Of a stretch of 64,000 bases of DNA, positions 11,001 to 24,400 are shown piece by piece. The stretch is from Antedon mediterranea. Taxonomy: Eukaryota; Echinodermata; Crinoidea; Comatulida; Antedonidae. The stretch covers positions 9,942,601 to 10,006,600 of the forward strand of contig NC_092677.1 in NCBI RefSeq assembly GCF_964355755.1, in the 5' to 3' direction. How positions within the stretch are numbered: position 1 is the stretch's first letter; the number at the start of each line of letters is the position of its first letter. The translations under genes and the position numbers were made by a program. The notes under the pieces were generated by a model that searched no databases, had not been told where the DNA came from, and saw only the letters and a program-made list of their open reading frames with translations.

Positions 11001-14000
11001 CACCATACACTACCATAAGCCACCACATGCCACAATACCTTACAACATACCACCACACTCTACTACACAACGCCTTTACCCTACCACACATTACGATATG
11101 CAACAACACTCCACCACCCTACCACAAGTCACCACCTGCTACTACAAATCAGCACCATACCACCAAACACTACCATATACCACAACACCCTACCACACGC
11201 CACCACAACTTACAGAAAATACTCCTTAACATTGATTCTCTGTAGTATTAATAATAATGGTCGAAAATAAAATTTACAGAACCTCATAAGTGACAATTAT
11301 AAATCACAATCCATTTTATGGATTGCCATATTTATTTGATGAATCCTGGTTTAGTATCTCAACAGTCAATAAATTGCTATATAATATTTTATGTATGGTT
11401 TTTATACTCCAAAACTCCATTTAAACTTACAACTTGGGCCTAGACTTGGGTCAGCAATAAGTGTAAATACTGTATAAAGTTAATTCCCTTCCCTTTAATT
11501 TCCCATTCCCTACAATTTGTGACGTTTTGTAAAAATAATGCATATATATTACTTTAAAAACATTAAACCAGGTCATTCCTAATAAAACGTACATTTAAGA
11601 CTGTCTTAAATGTACGTTTTATGGTAAATTATGATAATAAGAGAGAAACAATGCACTACCTCAATAGCTCGCTATGAATGTCCATTTCAGTATATCACCA
11701 GGCAGTTTAGAATTTATTCTGTGCCTGCGACGTTTATATAAATATGAATATATTCTCACAGATTTCCTCGTCTTTATTGTTTAAAATTAATTAATTAGGT
11801 TTCAGCAAATCACCGGGCGGTTTAAAATTAATGTTCTATGCCTGAAGTGTATATATAATTATATAATATAAAGTGCGGCTTTTACGTTTGAGCCCACGTA
11901 TCAGCGAACTATGTTTGGAAAGTGTAAAAATGTTCGTATTGTCCTCGAGAATCATAAAAAATAAAGAATTATTTTTAATAGCCAATGTTTTTTTTTTTTT
12001 TTTTTTATTTTATATATATTTGTCCTCAAGCTTAACTGGAAACTGAGGAAATTCGGATTAGGCCCTCCACGGACCCACGGCAGCCAGCAGTGCAGCGCCT
12101 ACCATATCAGCACACCGGGAGACGATCCCCTACTCTTTTCGAATAGTGTACCAAGTTCTTTAACGTGCACTGTTAAGTACACGGGACCAAAGGCTTTACA
12201 TCCCATCCGAAGGATGAGGCAATGAGAGTAAAGCATCTTGCCTAAGGATGCAATTAGTATGGTACAGATAACCTCGAACCCATGCCTATCACATGCGAGT
12301 CCGATATTACCATTACACCATCACTCTCCAGTATATACAGCACCCGCCGCGATTTCTGGACGGTCTCCCATCCAGAACGCAACCGGGCCCAACGTTGCTT
12401 AACTTCGGTGATCTAACGAGAACCGGTGTTTCAACGCAGTATGGCCGTTGCAGTTTTAATTAAGTTATCCAAATATATAGAAAAGAAAAAGGAAAAAAAA
12501 TGATTTAAAGACAAAATAAACAGTTATATTTAACCAAAAACACAAAAAGTCAATTTTATTTGCATTAAATTACTGTTTTTTCAGGTATATAGTTTTTTTT
12601 TTCAATCCAATTTTCGGTCAAAGTGAATAACTATTATGTGACATTAAAATGCATATTCAACAAAAAATGTAAAGAAATATTTGTTCATCTTTAAAGTAAA
12701 AATTATTCAGCGTTCATATATAGTTCATTAAGAAATCTAAAGTTCTGTTTATGTTGTTTGAAAAAATGTCTGGATTCAAATTTACAAACGTTTTATGAGA
12801 TGTTCTTTAATGAGAAATTCTTTAAAACCTCTCTTAAATTTGTTCGACTATACTTCCAGTCTTATTATATATCCGAATACCTTAAATGAAAAACTCTTTA
12901 GCACGAACCAATTATGCATTTATAAACATATGTATGTAGTAAATGTCAAATTACTGAAGGTTTTAAAATCTACCCGTATGCCATGTATCATTAATGCAGA
13001 ATGTAACATATGGTGAGGTCCGCCTTATGTTCTTTGTTGAGGAAACCACTATCTATTCACTAGTGGTATTGTAGCCTGGTGTATGTCTTTAATACCAACA
13101 GCTTTTGTTCGATCCTGTCTTAAGTCATCAATCAATCAATCAATTAAATAAACATCTTTCATATTCATATTTGAGTAAAACATTATAATTTCTGATATTT
13201 TATATATATATGTTTTTTTAGAGTTATAATACAGTAAATCATAATGTATGAAAAAGGGTGATTCAGTTATATAAAAAATGAAAGAGGCAAAAAAACCCAA
13301 GAAAGTATCGATCAATTGGAAACAAAAATCCAATTGAAAACTTGTATATTGGGAAGCCATGTAAGAATATTATCTATATTATAAGTGAGAGAGTTTGTCT
13401 GTCTGTCTGTTTGTTTGTTTGTTTGTTTGTTCGTTATACAAATTTTTGTTACTGCACGTAATCTTACATATGGGGTATCAAAATGACCGCTATTGTACCG
13501 GGAATGTTCTAAGCTATATTTCAACATCATCCGCCACCTAGGATCCAAGTTAGGGACCAAAATGTGGTCAAAACCCCCACTTTCGATGTTTGTTCGTTAT
13601 ACAAATTTCTGTTTCTGCACGTAACCATACGTATGGGGTATCAAAATGATGGCAATTGTACCCGGAAGGTTTTAAACTACATTTTAAAAAATTCCCCCGA
13701 CTCCTGGGGTTTTTGTGGGAGGGGTGGGGGTGGGGGGTGGTGTGGTGGTTTGTGATGTCATTTTTTGCTAGGGCTCGGGGTTGTAGGCTATCGAATTGTA
13801 AAATTATACTACAAAAGTTTTACAGTATTTTAATTATCCTCAGCAAGGTGTTTGGGGAAATATAGATATAGATATACATATTTTATTCATTAACCAATAT
13901 GACACCTAAGTAGTTCTTTGATAGTAAACCAATAAAACTTACGTTGGCAAGACAGTTTCGTCTAGCTGTCAGCTTGACTTCTTCAGTTGCTATGATGCGT

Positions 14001-17000
14001 TATGGCGCCGATTGGTCTCCTTTCCAGCCACTAGATGATTTTGTTGTGTAGCCTAGGGGACCAGTCGTCGTCAGAAGCTGATCGTAAATGTGAGATAGTT
14101 GGTGCGCGCCTTCGTCTCTATTCATCTTTGTATTTTTATTTTGCTTTCTTATGCTGATGCTTTCTTTAATTTTACGTTTAAGCCAAACTTGTTCTTTGTG
14201 TAGTACCTCTATCTTATCCCAGTTAGGTATGTGGTTGTGTGTGGTCATATGGTCCGTGATTGCTGATTTATGTAAAATGGAGGACGAAACTTTCCGTGAT
14301 GCACGCGTCTGCATGTTCTGTGTGTTTTCCTCAACATCTTTCTTGTGCTCTTTAATTCTGGTTTTGAGTGCCCTACCCGTTTCCCCAATGTACACCATCT
14401 CACAGTTGGTGCACCCCACTTTGTAGACGACACCACAGGAATCCTCTTTGCATGCTTTATCTTTCGGTCGGACGATTAAGTTTTTAATTTTGTTAGATGG
14501 TTTAAAGTATGTTCGTATGTTATATTTTTTAAATGTTCTCTTGATTTTCTCTGACAGGCCTTGAATATATGGGATGGATATCGACCCTCTTATATCTTCT
14601 GTTTCGGGTTGTTTGTCCGTTTTTTGTTTATCTAGGTTACGTTGTACCTTTCTAATCGTCCATGTAGGGTAGTTGCATTGTTTAAGTGAAGTATGTATCA
14701 TCTCAGTTTCGTTCTGTTTGTCTGGATTATTTGTGATTATCGTGTTACATCTGTGTAGAAGTGTGCGGATAACGGATAACTTGTGTTGTAGAGGATGATG
14801 TGAGTTAAAGTCCAAGTATTGATTTGTGTGGGTGGCTTTCCTAAAAACTTTAGTGTTGATGTTGACATTAATTTCACTTGCGAAGAAATGTCCTTAACAG
14901 ACAACTCTATCCCATTCTTGGATACGCTAATTTTAGTTGATGGGGAAGGCAACATCAACACTAAAGTTTTTAGGAAAGCCACCCACACAAATCAATACTT
15001 GGACTTTAACTCACATCATCCTCTACAACACAAGTTATCCGTTATCCGCACACTTCTACACAGATGTAACACGATAATCACAAATAATCCAGACAAACAG
15101 AACGAAACTGAGATGATACATACTTCACTTAAACAATGCAACTACCCTACATGGACGATTAGAAAGGTACAACGTAACCTAGATAAACAAAAAACGGACA
15201 AACAACCCGAAACAGAAGATATAAGAGGGTCGATATCCATCCCATATATTCAAGGCCTGTCAGAGAAAATCAAGAGAACATTTAAAAAATATAACATACG
15301 AACATACTTTAAACCATCTAACAAAATTAAAAACTTAATCGTCCGACCGAAAGATAAAGCATGCAAAGAGGATTCCTGTGGTGTCGTCTACAAAGTGGGG
15401 TGCACCAACTGTGAGATGGTGTACATTGGGGAAACGGGTAGGGCACTCAAAACCAGAATTAAAGAGCACAAGAAAGATGTTGAGGAAAACACACAGAACA
15501 TGCAGACGCGTGCATCACGGAAAGTTTCGTCCTCCATTTTACATAAATCAGCAATCACGGACCATATGACCACACACAACCACATACCTAACTGGGATAA
15601 GATAGAGGTACTACACAAAGAACAAGTTTGGCTTAAACGTAAAATTAAAGAAAGCATCAGCATAAGAAAGCAAAATAAAAATACAAAGATGAATAGAGAC
15701 GAAGGCGCGCACCAACTATCTCACATTTACGATCAGCTTCTGACGACGACTGGTCCCCTAGGCTACACAACAAAATCATCTAGTGGCTGGAAAGGAGACC
15801 AATCGGCGCCATAACGCATCATAGCAACTGAAGAAGTCAAGCTGACAGCTAGACGAAACTGTCTTGCCAACGTAAGTTTTATTGGTTTACTATCAAAGAA
15901 CTACTTATATTATTATACGAATCGAAACCAGAAGAAATGTTTTCATAATATGACACCTATTCAATTACACATTTAGCAAAGTACTTTAACCATATCCAGC
16001 TATGTATCGGTCTCTTGGATTGTCTCATTACAGATATCCATGTGTGAACATACACATGTTGTTTACTGTTACTGTCTTCAACTACATCACCAATCCTCCA
16101 AGGGAAAAACGTCAATTGTGGGAGAGTGGGATTGGGAGATAGGGTTTGGGAGTTTGGGTTCAGGGGATAGTGGGGATTTCGCTTACACCAGAATTGCGGT
16201 TGGAAAATGTATTTAATAATCCCTGGGAAGCGGATGTGAGTTTGGGGTGGGGATGTAGGCCTATCACCATGACCGAAACTGTATTTGGAATGTTTTAAAC
16301 TACATTTGGAAACTGCCACTGAGGGATTATGGGTTGGGAGTGATAACATAATTTGTACTGGAACCGGCTTCAACACATCACCCAGTGTATCTGGGGTGTG
16401 TTTGTAGGGGGAGGAGGAGCGAAAATACTAGCGTAATGAAGTAGCCTATATGATTGTATTGTACTAGGAAAAGTTACTAAATTTGAACTGTCCAGGGGAG
16501 GAGTTAAGGTTTGTTGATGGTGGCTGGGGTGGTGAAAGGAGAAAGAAGGCTGGGGGACCGCAGTATCTAAATTACATATTTTAATTATCAGACAATATGA
16601 CACCTATTCATTTACACAATTTACAACGTACTTCAACCATTATTAGACCCATCGTAGCTATGCATACTCCTCTCAATTCGAAGCTTAGGTTGAATTGAAT
16701 TTGTCCATCACTGGGAAGAATTCGTTTTTAAGAAAGAGTCTGGGGTATTATTGAAGAGGGGTGGAGGTTGGTGAGTATAGACAGATACTGGCGTCGGGTG
16801 TTATGTACTGAGAAGACTGTAAACTAATTTTGACACCCGCCCTGGGGCGGGTATAATTGCTAGTATACTTATATATATAAATGTAAACATAACTGCACAT
16901 ACACATATACATCACAGACAAACACACACACACACACACACACCAACAGTAAAGGAAGAAATTTCGTAAAAGTTTCTAAAGTTAAAAAAATATTACAAAA

Positions 17001-20000
17001 TAGAGAAAACAATTAGTTATAATTTAAAATAAGATATTTATTTTTTTGGATCTATTTTAAATTTAGGTTATAAGAAATACAAATTGTTAAACATGTGATT
17101 AATAGTGTAAAGCTCTGTCTACACTATCAAACTAGTTTGACAAAAAAAGTGTGATGTACCCTGGTGGTGATATGACCAAATATGGTAGCAATATGACATC
17201 ATCTTGTCCATATATGGGCACATCATTTCATCATTTTTGTCACATAAAGTTTGATAGTGTAGACAGAGCTTAACTCATATTGAAAGATTTAAACCAATAT
17301 AATTTATAAGGCAAGAAATAAAGTAATCTCAATTGAGAAAAAATGAAATTCAATTTAAATATAATTTATCCTCACTTAAAAATCCATTTAATTTAATATT
17401 TATAACCATAAAATTAATAAACTATGAAGACCCTGTATACAAATTTTTATTTAAAATGTAATTATAAATTCTATTGTTTATAAAAATTTGAATCAAACAT
17501 ATGGTAGCCATGCGGTAAACAATTAAAGTTTTTGATAACCAATAATACTGCTGTTTCTTATGTCATTTGCATTTGAAACAGGGTAGGTGTGTATCTAGTA
17601 TTGTATGTAAATATGCCTTGATGAAATGTGTCTTTAGGACATAATGGTACTCTGAGGCTAGGAGGTATTGGGTGTGGTATATCATGTTCTATGAATTGGT
17701 TTAGCTTAGGAACCCAAAATGGCCCTCCAACGTTGAAGGCCTCAGGTTTTTTAAGCCTTTTGGACATTTTTTTAATGCTTGTTTTTTCCTATGGGCACTG
17801 CTCAGGGGAACCCGTAAGCCAGTGAGTGCTTATAGCTGTAAATAAGTGTGGTGGTTGGTGATGTTTATTTCTATACATGTGTCTGTTTTTAAACTGCTTT
17901 GCAAGTTGTATACTGTGCACTATGGGAGAACAGCCTCATACTAAAGAGGTCACCAAGTATAAAGAAAAATTTAATTAAACACTTAGATGAATTGGCCACT
18001 ACATTACCTGAAACTGTAAGCATATCAATAAATGTGGGTGGCTGGCAGATAGTTGAGTTGAAGATCAGCCCTGCTGAAGGGTTGTAAACGGACTTGACCA
18101 CAGCCAGACAATTGTCATTACTGGATTGATCACTGGTAAAATGAGCTGCAAGAAAACTGCAAAGGTCAAATCTATTCACCATAGAATAACTATACAATAC
18201 ATTTAAAGTGTGTGTATATAACAGAAATTTTATTTAATAATCTATAATTATCTATTAAATTTATTAATTATTTACAGCTGATTCTCGGTAACTGTATCTA
18301 GATTTCTTCAGTATTATATTGAAATTGATGATGTATTGTTTGAAGGTTTTCATGGCAAAATAAATGTTGATATAAAGTTTGTGGTCCACCACGTATATTT
18401 AGTTCTGAAAAGAACTGTTGAGTTTCTTGACATTTCAATCAATATACTTTGATCATCCTCAATTTGGACTGCAGGAACAATGACAATAAATACCTGTAAC
18501 CTCATCCAAATTGCCATCCTGGTTAAAGTCCACATAGACGGCTCCTTGATGCGGTAGTTTCAGAGATGTCAGCGGCCATCTTGTAACAAGGTTCATAACC
18601 CCAATACCCTAGCAACAAAAACAAAAGGTAAGAAGGACATAACAAATCATATGAAGAATATAATAGATTGAAGAGACTAAGTGGTTTACAGCGGAATAAT
18701 TGTTTTTTTATGGTGTTAGTAATAAGCACAGCGCCTTAAAAAAGCATGCCTTTTCAAAAAGTGAAAAAGGTTGGTTGCACTGCAGAATATCTATAATTCC
18801 AACATTGTCTACATTTTTAATAAAAATAACAAACAAGCCTGTAGAAGTTTCTCATGTTTTCAATCAAAATTAAAACTACACAGAAAGAACTAATAAAACT
18901 ATATAAGTTAGTTCTGCATTTTATACGATACCTCATTAGATTGCGTAACTATCACATTTGGATTCTTGACATGCTCTGATGGACTGTGAGGGCGCATGCC
19001 ACCAAATGCATATCCGGACAAATGAAGATCATCAAGACCAAACACTATACAAAAGACAGATAGCTAATTATTGATCCATTAATTATCTCTACATCAGATA
19101 TGTTCGTTAGTTATATTCTTTTGTCTGTATTAATTCTGTTTTATATTTATTGAGAGAGAAAGCTAATAAACGCTGTAATTTCCAAATTTATGGATGAATA
19201 AAGCGATGTCTATGTTTATGTCTATTTAAGCCATAAATATTTGTAGCACACGGTGAGCACTATCTGGACATCCATTTTTGGGACACTTAATTGACCCACA
19301 ATCCTTATTAGTAGTCAAGTAATAATAATCATATACACAACTGGTCTACATCTTGTACTATACAACGTGTCTCTACACTATGTTGCAGAAGTTTCGTATG
19401 ATGGCCTTATCACATCAGGTAAACATGAGAACACAGTGTCAATTCACTCACAGGATGGTAGGGTAGACTTGGCATCATTATCACTGTAATCACCACCGTC
19501 ATTTCTGAATCTATCAAGTTGAATAGAAGAGTCACTTCCAAATTTCCAACGATGAGGCTACAAAATAAAAATCAAGTTGTATATAAAGTGCATAAAAGAA
19601 TAATTATATACAGTACAACCAACTTGTTATGCATTTGTGTAAGAATTTAATATGCTTTTTACATCTGCAAAAGTAAGTAGTAACCATGTTTGCGTAGTGG
19701 GAATAAAAACGCACCAGCGAGAAAGCTGTTTTTTTGTTGTTCCTAGATCTTCCAAGTTGTAACCAACTATCCTAATTACAGTACATACGCAAATAATATT
19801 AATAATCAATTAATAGCGCCCCCAACAATAACAATATTTTGCGAGTTTTGCTATGTTTGTATGAAAACGTGAAACGGATCAAAAAAATCAAAATATGTTA
19901 AAAATTGTAACAATTTACACACTGTGAAAAGGATAGTTAAACTAAATTCAAAATTATTGATAAGTTCAAATTATTTTACCCCTCTCTGCTTTTTTAATGG

Positions 20001-21378
20001 CCAATGCAATAGATGCTTTTTAACTTACCAAGTTTTTAAATATTGATTGTGAATACATAGTCCAAGACTGTTCTTTTAAATGTGTTGAAACTTTTCTTAA
20101 ACCAAGCTTAAAATGATGGGCCTTGAAAATATCCTGCAAGATAATAATATTATTCTCTGTACAGTATTTTTAATTATGTGATTTCTTGACCAGCATCATA
20201 GGCAAATTGTGTAATACAGTGTCACATATGTATCACATGTTGCACCTGGATTATGTTAATTAAGTTAGGGTAATAGCTACAAGTGCCACATGTGATAGAA
20301 AGAATAAAGAATGTGTCTATCCAGTAGCGAAAATCAGCTAGCTACTGATAGTAGTGGTGGTGTTGTAGAGTGTTGTGGTGGTATTGTTGAGTATGGTGAT
20401 GGTGGTGGTGGTTTTGCTGAGTGTTGTTGAGTGTGGTGGTGTTGTTGAGTTTTATGGTGGTGGTATTGTTGAGTGTTATTGTAGTGTTGTTGAGTGTTGT
20501 GGTAGTGTTGTTGAGTGTTGTGGTGTTGTTGTTGAGTGTTGTGGTGTTGTTGTTGATTGTGGTGTTGTTGTTGATTCTGGTGGTGTTGTTGATGGTGTTG
20601 GTGTCGAGTGTTGTGGTGTTGTTGTTGATTGTGGTGTTGTTGTTGATTGTGGTGGTGTTGTTGAGTGTTGTGGTAGTGTTGTTGAGTGTTGTGGTGTTGT
20701 TGTTGATTGTGGTGTTGTTGTTGATTGTGGTGGTGTTGTTGAGTGTTGTGGTAGTGTTGTTGAGTGTTGTGGTGTTGTTGTTGATTGTGGTGTTGTTGTT
20801 GATTGTGGTGGTGTTGTTGATGGTGTTGGTGTCGAGTGTTGTGGTGTTTAGTAAACATGTTTTAGAACAAACCGTTTCTTCTGGCAAAGACTCAAAGTCA
20901 CCAGGACGATGATGCAATTTCTCCTTGCCGTCTTTTCCAGCAAGATAAAATGTGGTGAAATGATCAAGATTTTCAACTACCAAATCACTCTGAAAAATAA
21001 AAACATAATTCTTGTAAATTTATTTTGATATAAATATGTTTTAAATAATCAATGCAGTAAAGAAATTGTTTTCATATTTGATATAAGTTATTAAAATTTA
21101 ATATATTGTAAAAATGAAATAAATCTCACCATTCGATCTTCTGGTGTCTTGTCAAAATCTAGATCTGGTTTAGTTACCTTAGTTTGAGAATTTCTAAAAA
21201 ATAGTTTATATTTAGAATAAGAGGGTGAGGAGGAGGTAGGGTAAAGAGGGAGGGGAAGAGGTAGGGTAAAGAGGAAGGGAGTGGCCGAGCGGTTAAGACA
21301 GTGGAACCGTAATTAAGTAGCCATAACATCGGCAAGGGTTCGAGGCTCACTCGCTCCATGGTTCTGGTGGTAGAACGA

Positions 21379-21412
<34 letters not shown>

Positions 21413-24400
21413 AGTGTACACATAGCTCATGCGCACTTTAAAGAACCTAGTACATCTTTCGAGACGAGTAGGGGGGTTACCCCGGTGTACTAGTTCACAC
21501 AAACACAGCCACTGTCACACACAGCCACTGTGCAAATTGGGACTGGACCGTTTTAGAGGTGTTTACCACCTGTTGGTCCAGATCCTTCACTAACTGAGTT
21601 AGTGAGAAGTCAAATAAATAAAAGGAGATATTGTGGTTTCAATGTTTATATTTATTCAGAATTTGTTTCTATTCACTATGTAATTCAATAGTACCTAAAG
21701 CTCTGTCTACACTATCAAATGAATCAAATGACAACAAATGTGATACGCCCATATATGGACATGACTTCATATCACTACCATATTTGGGCACATCACACTT
21801 TTTTAGATAGTGTAGACAGAGCTTTAGATGGACAAAAATAATGTATTGATTTATTAAACTTCTTTTGATTGACGTATCCATTTGTCAGAATAAATAGGTT
21901 TATCGTATTGTCTTTATTATATGCCTTATCTAAATAGAAGAATACTAACCTTGGGTTGTGGTGAACATGACCTTTGTCACCAAGACTGTAACCAACGACT
22001 ACTAAACCACCATCACCTGGGTTCAACTCATGTGATGATACTAAAATTGCAGCTTCTCTATTGAAACAAATAAAATAATTTTGCTTTTCGTTTCCAAATT
22101 TTATTTTCCATAAACAAAAAAATCCACACTATGCTCAGGGATTGTGCTCAAGATTAAGTAAAAAGAAAATGTCACATTTCAAAACACTAAAATATTTCGT
22201 TTTCATTTGTTACAATGGAATTCAAGTATATTTTTTTACTCAAAATATTTGATCAGACAATATTACCATTATTTGCAACTAAAAATCATGCTATCACAAG
22301 CTTACAGGATTTACTACAATCAATGTCTTTATCCAGTGTAAAAATCATCACTCAATTCTCAGTACAATATCTCTACATACACTCAGTATCATAGCCAAAT
22401 TCTGATGTGATACAGCACTTTTATGCTCTTACCATGAAAGGTTAGATTGCTGAGAATCGCCGAACTATAAATATAAATAAATAATATAAATCTTTATATT
22501 TTTTTGGGGCTCCTTCAACAAAATGAGACATAAACAACTTAAATATGTTGACGTTTCTAATACTTACTTTACATAGTACTTTGAATAATCAAGGAATGTA
22601 TTGAGCTGTACCTTCCAGAGTAGCCTCAGCTTACTATCAAAACACAGTACAGTTGTGTCTGCGAGAACAACCACTACCACCTGAAAAATAAAAACAATAA
22701 CAAATTCCTTGAATACTGAAATTAATTAGAGATATTGGACCAAGGTATAATTGACCTTAAGGCTTGGTTCCTACTATGGGCCTGTTTCTGCTGCATAAAA
22801 ATAACCGGTTAAAATCGGTGTGAATAAATTAACTCAAATTTGTCGTAACCGGTTAAAAGGCAGTGCAGAATAACTGGTTAAAAACATCCATTCAATTCGG
22901 TGTTAGAACGCCATTTAAACGGTTATCGTTGGCCAACTTTTAGCTGCAACACAAAATAACGGTTATTTGATTGACAGCTGCTGACCCTGAGTCAACTACA
23001 CAGCAGTAACGTTTGATTAACCGCCAGGACCAGTTGCATTTTGGGTAATTCTACTGATTTTTGTCAACAATCACCCATTGATTTAACCGGTTATTTCGGA
23101 GCACAAATTGATCAGAACCTTAAAATTTAAATTGGTTTTAAAATGTGGTTACCACGACCAGTTTAAAGGAGTTTGAGAGGTGAAACAGTGCATTCCAAAA
23201 ATAAAACAAATAACCAAATCCCCATCATATATTTCCAATTTAATTATATGTAGATCTTCAGTTTGCAAAAGATCTCTTTGGTCGACCACTAATCCATCTG
23301 CACTTTTTGTTCCGCCCAGCCGCCTTAAGACCTATGGTGATCAAGCTTTTGCAGTTGCAGCTCCTAAACTGAGGAACAATCTTCCTGATCCTAAAAATGC
23401 ATCCTCTATCATAGTTAGTCACCCCATCTTTTTCGTTGTAATTTCTTTCTGTTTTCTCTCTCAGCGCTTTGGGACAATCTTTTGATTGTATAAGCGCTAT
23501 ATAAATCGAACAACATAACATAACCTAACCAGGTTTTTGGTATGCAAATAATAACAAAAAACTGAAGAAACAATGATATCAATATTGGAAACATATTATT
23601 CAATATCTACAAAATAAATACATACTTGCTTTCGGACTTGAACCATAGACTTGTATGGTTCAAGGAAGCCGACCTCTATCAATACCGGTTGTTTGTAATC
23701 TTGGTTTTTATCCTCTCTATTTAAAAGCGATACAGAGCTTTGTTCATGAATAAAAGGCAACACCTTTGAAGATGAGTTATCAATATCAGGCAGTTTGAGA
23801 ATTTGTAACCTTGGTATGTCTGTACGAGTAGCAACTATAATTTCTAGAGATAAATAAAAATTAAAAATTAAATCCTGATAAATACTATAACTGCATGTAC
23901 CAATAGACGATTTTAGATGCTTATACACAGTGGTGTTGTTTTCGGTGGAATTTAAGCTGTGAACTAATTGTTTAACTTTTTTCTATCATACAGTGATGTT
24001 GTCCAATCTTTTAAGAACATTTTAGTTTTACAGTAATTATTTTCTCACATTTATGATTTTATAATTTAATATCAAGGTGTCCTGAGGCTGAAATCCAATG
24101 AAATTTTTTTTGTTTTTGTTTATGCCTGGCTGGTCACGACTGTTTGTCGTCTCTACAAGATGGCTTCCGTAGCACAAAAATTGTCTATTGATCTAGAATC
24201 TGAATTGGTACAGCACTGATCAGTGGTGGATCCAGGAATTTGAAATAGGACCCAACAATTGTAAAGAGGTGCTGAATTTAATCTTATGTCCTATTTTGCA
24301 TTGCAATTTCCAAAATTGTGGGCGCTCCACCACCTTTCTCCTAAAACTAAGTAAGCAATACAGCAACACAACTTACCGTTTTTTCCGTCACTTTCTATGT

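Larger units (their letters stand above)
13908..15946. mobile_element. Penelope-like element inserted as a fold-back palindrome
   Basis: Two arms of 958 bp (13907-14864 and 14950-15907) are inverted copies without any indel I can find, around an 85-bp spacer. Both arms code for the C-terminal part of a Penelope-like protein. The insert is flanked by a 12-bp direct repeat. The spacer and the 15908-15946 tail belong to the right-hand copy only. Confidence 0.8.
13373..16863 (+). mobile_element. Helitron-like non-autonomous element
   Basis: The left end starts TCTATATTATAAGTG and continues with the TGTCTG/TGTTTG run common at animal Helitron 5' ends. The right end has a 7-bp GC hairpin (16835-16841 with 16846-16852) followed 7 nt later by CTAG (16860-16863). 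The flanking bases are A (13372) and T (16864), the expected A-T target. No Rep/helicase gene is seen. Internal blocks repeat (around 13428-13530 and 13590-13680; 15950-16010 and 16590-16640). The Penelope-like element at 13908-15946 is nested inside. The whole element lies in intron 13 of the FG-GAP gene. Confidence 0.65.

Noticed and set aside
12337-12453. Functional 5S rRNA gene
   Set aside because: Drifted 3' end, no terminator, joined to a SINE body and poly-A tail.
14819-14865. Start of the right-arm Penelope protein
   Set aside because: This stretch is the inverse of the 5' part of the arm read through the palindrome centre, not element sense sequence.
20334-20983. Asn/Thr-rich or Gln/His-rich protein
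   Set aside because: It is intron 8 of the FG-GAP gene. A donor (GTTTGT) precedes the repeat and exon 8 joins exon 9 in phase.
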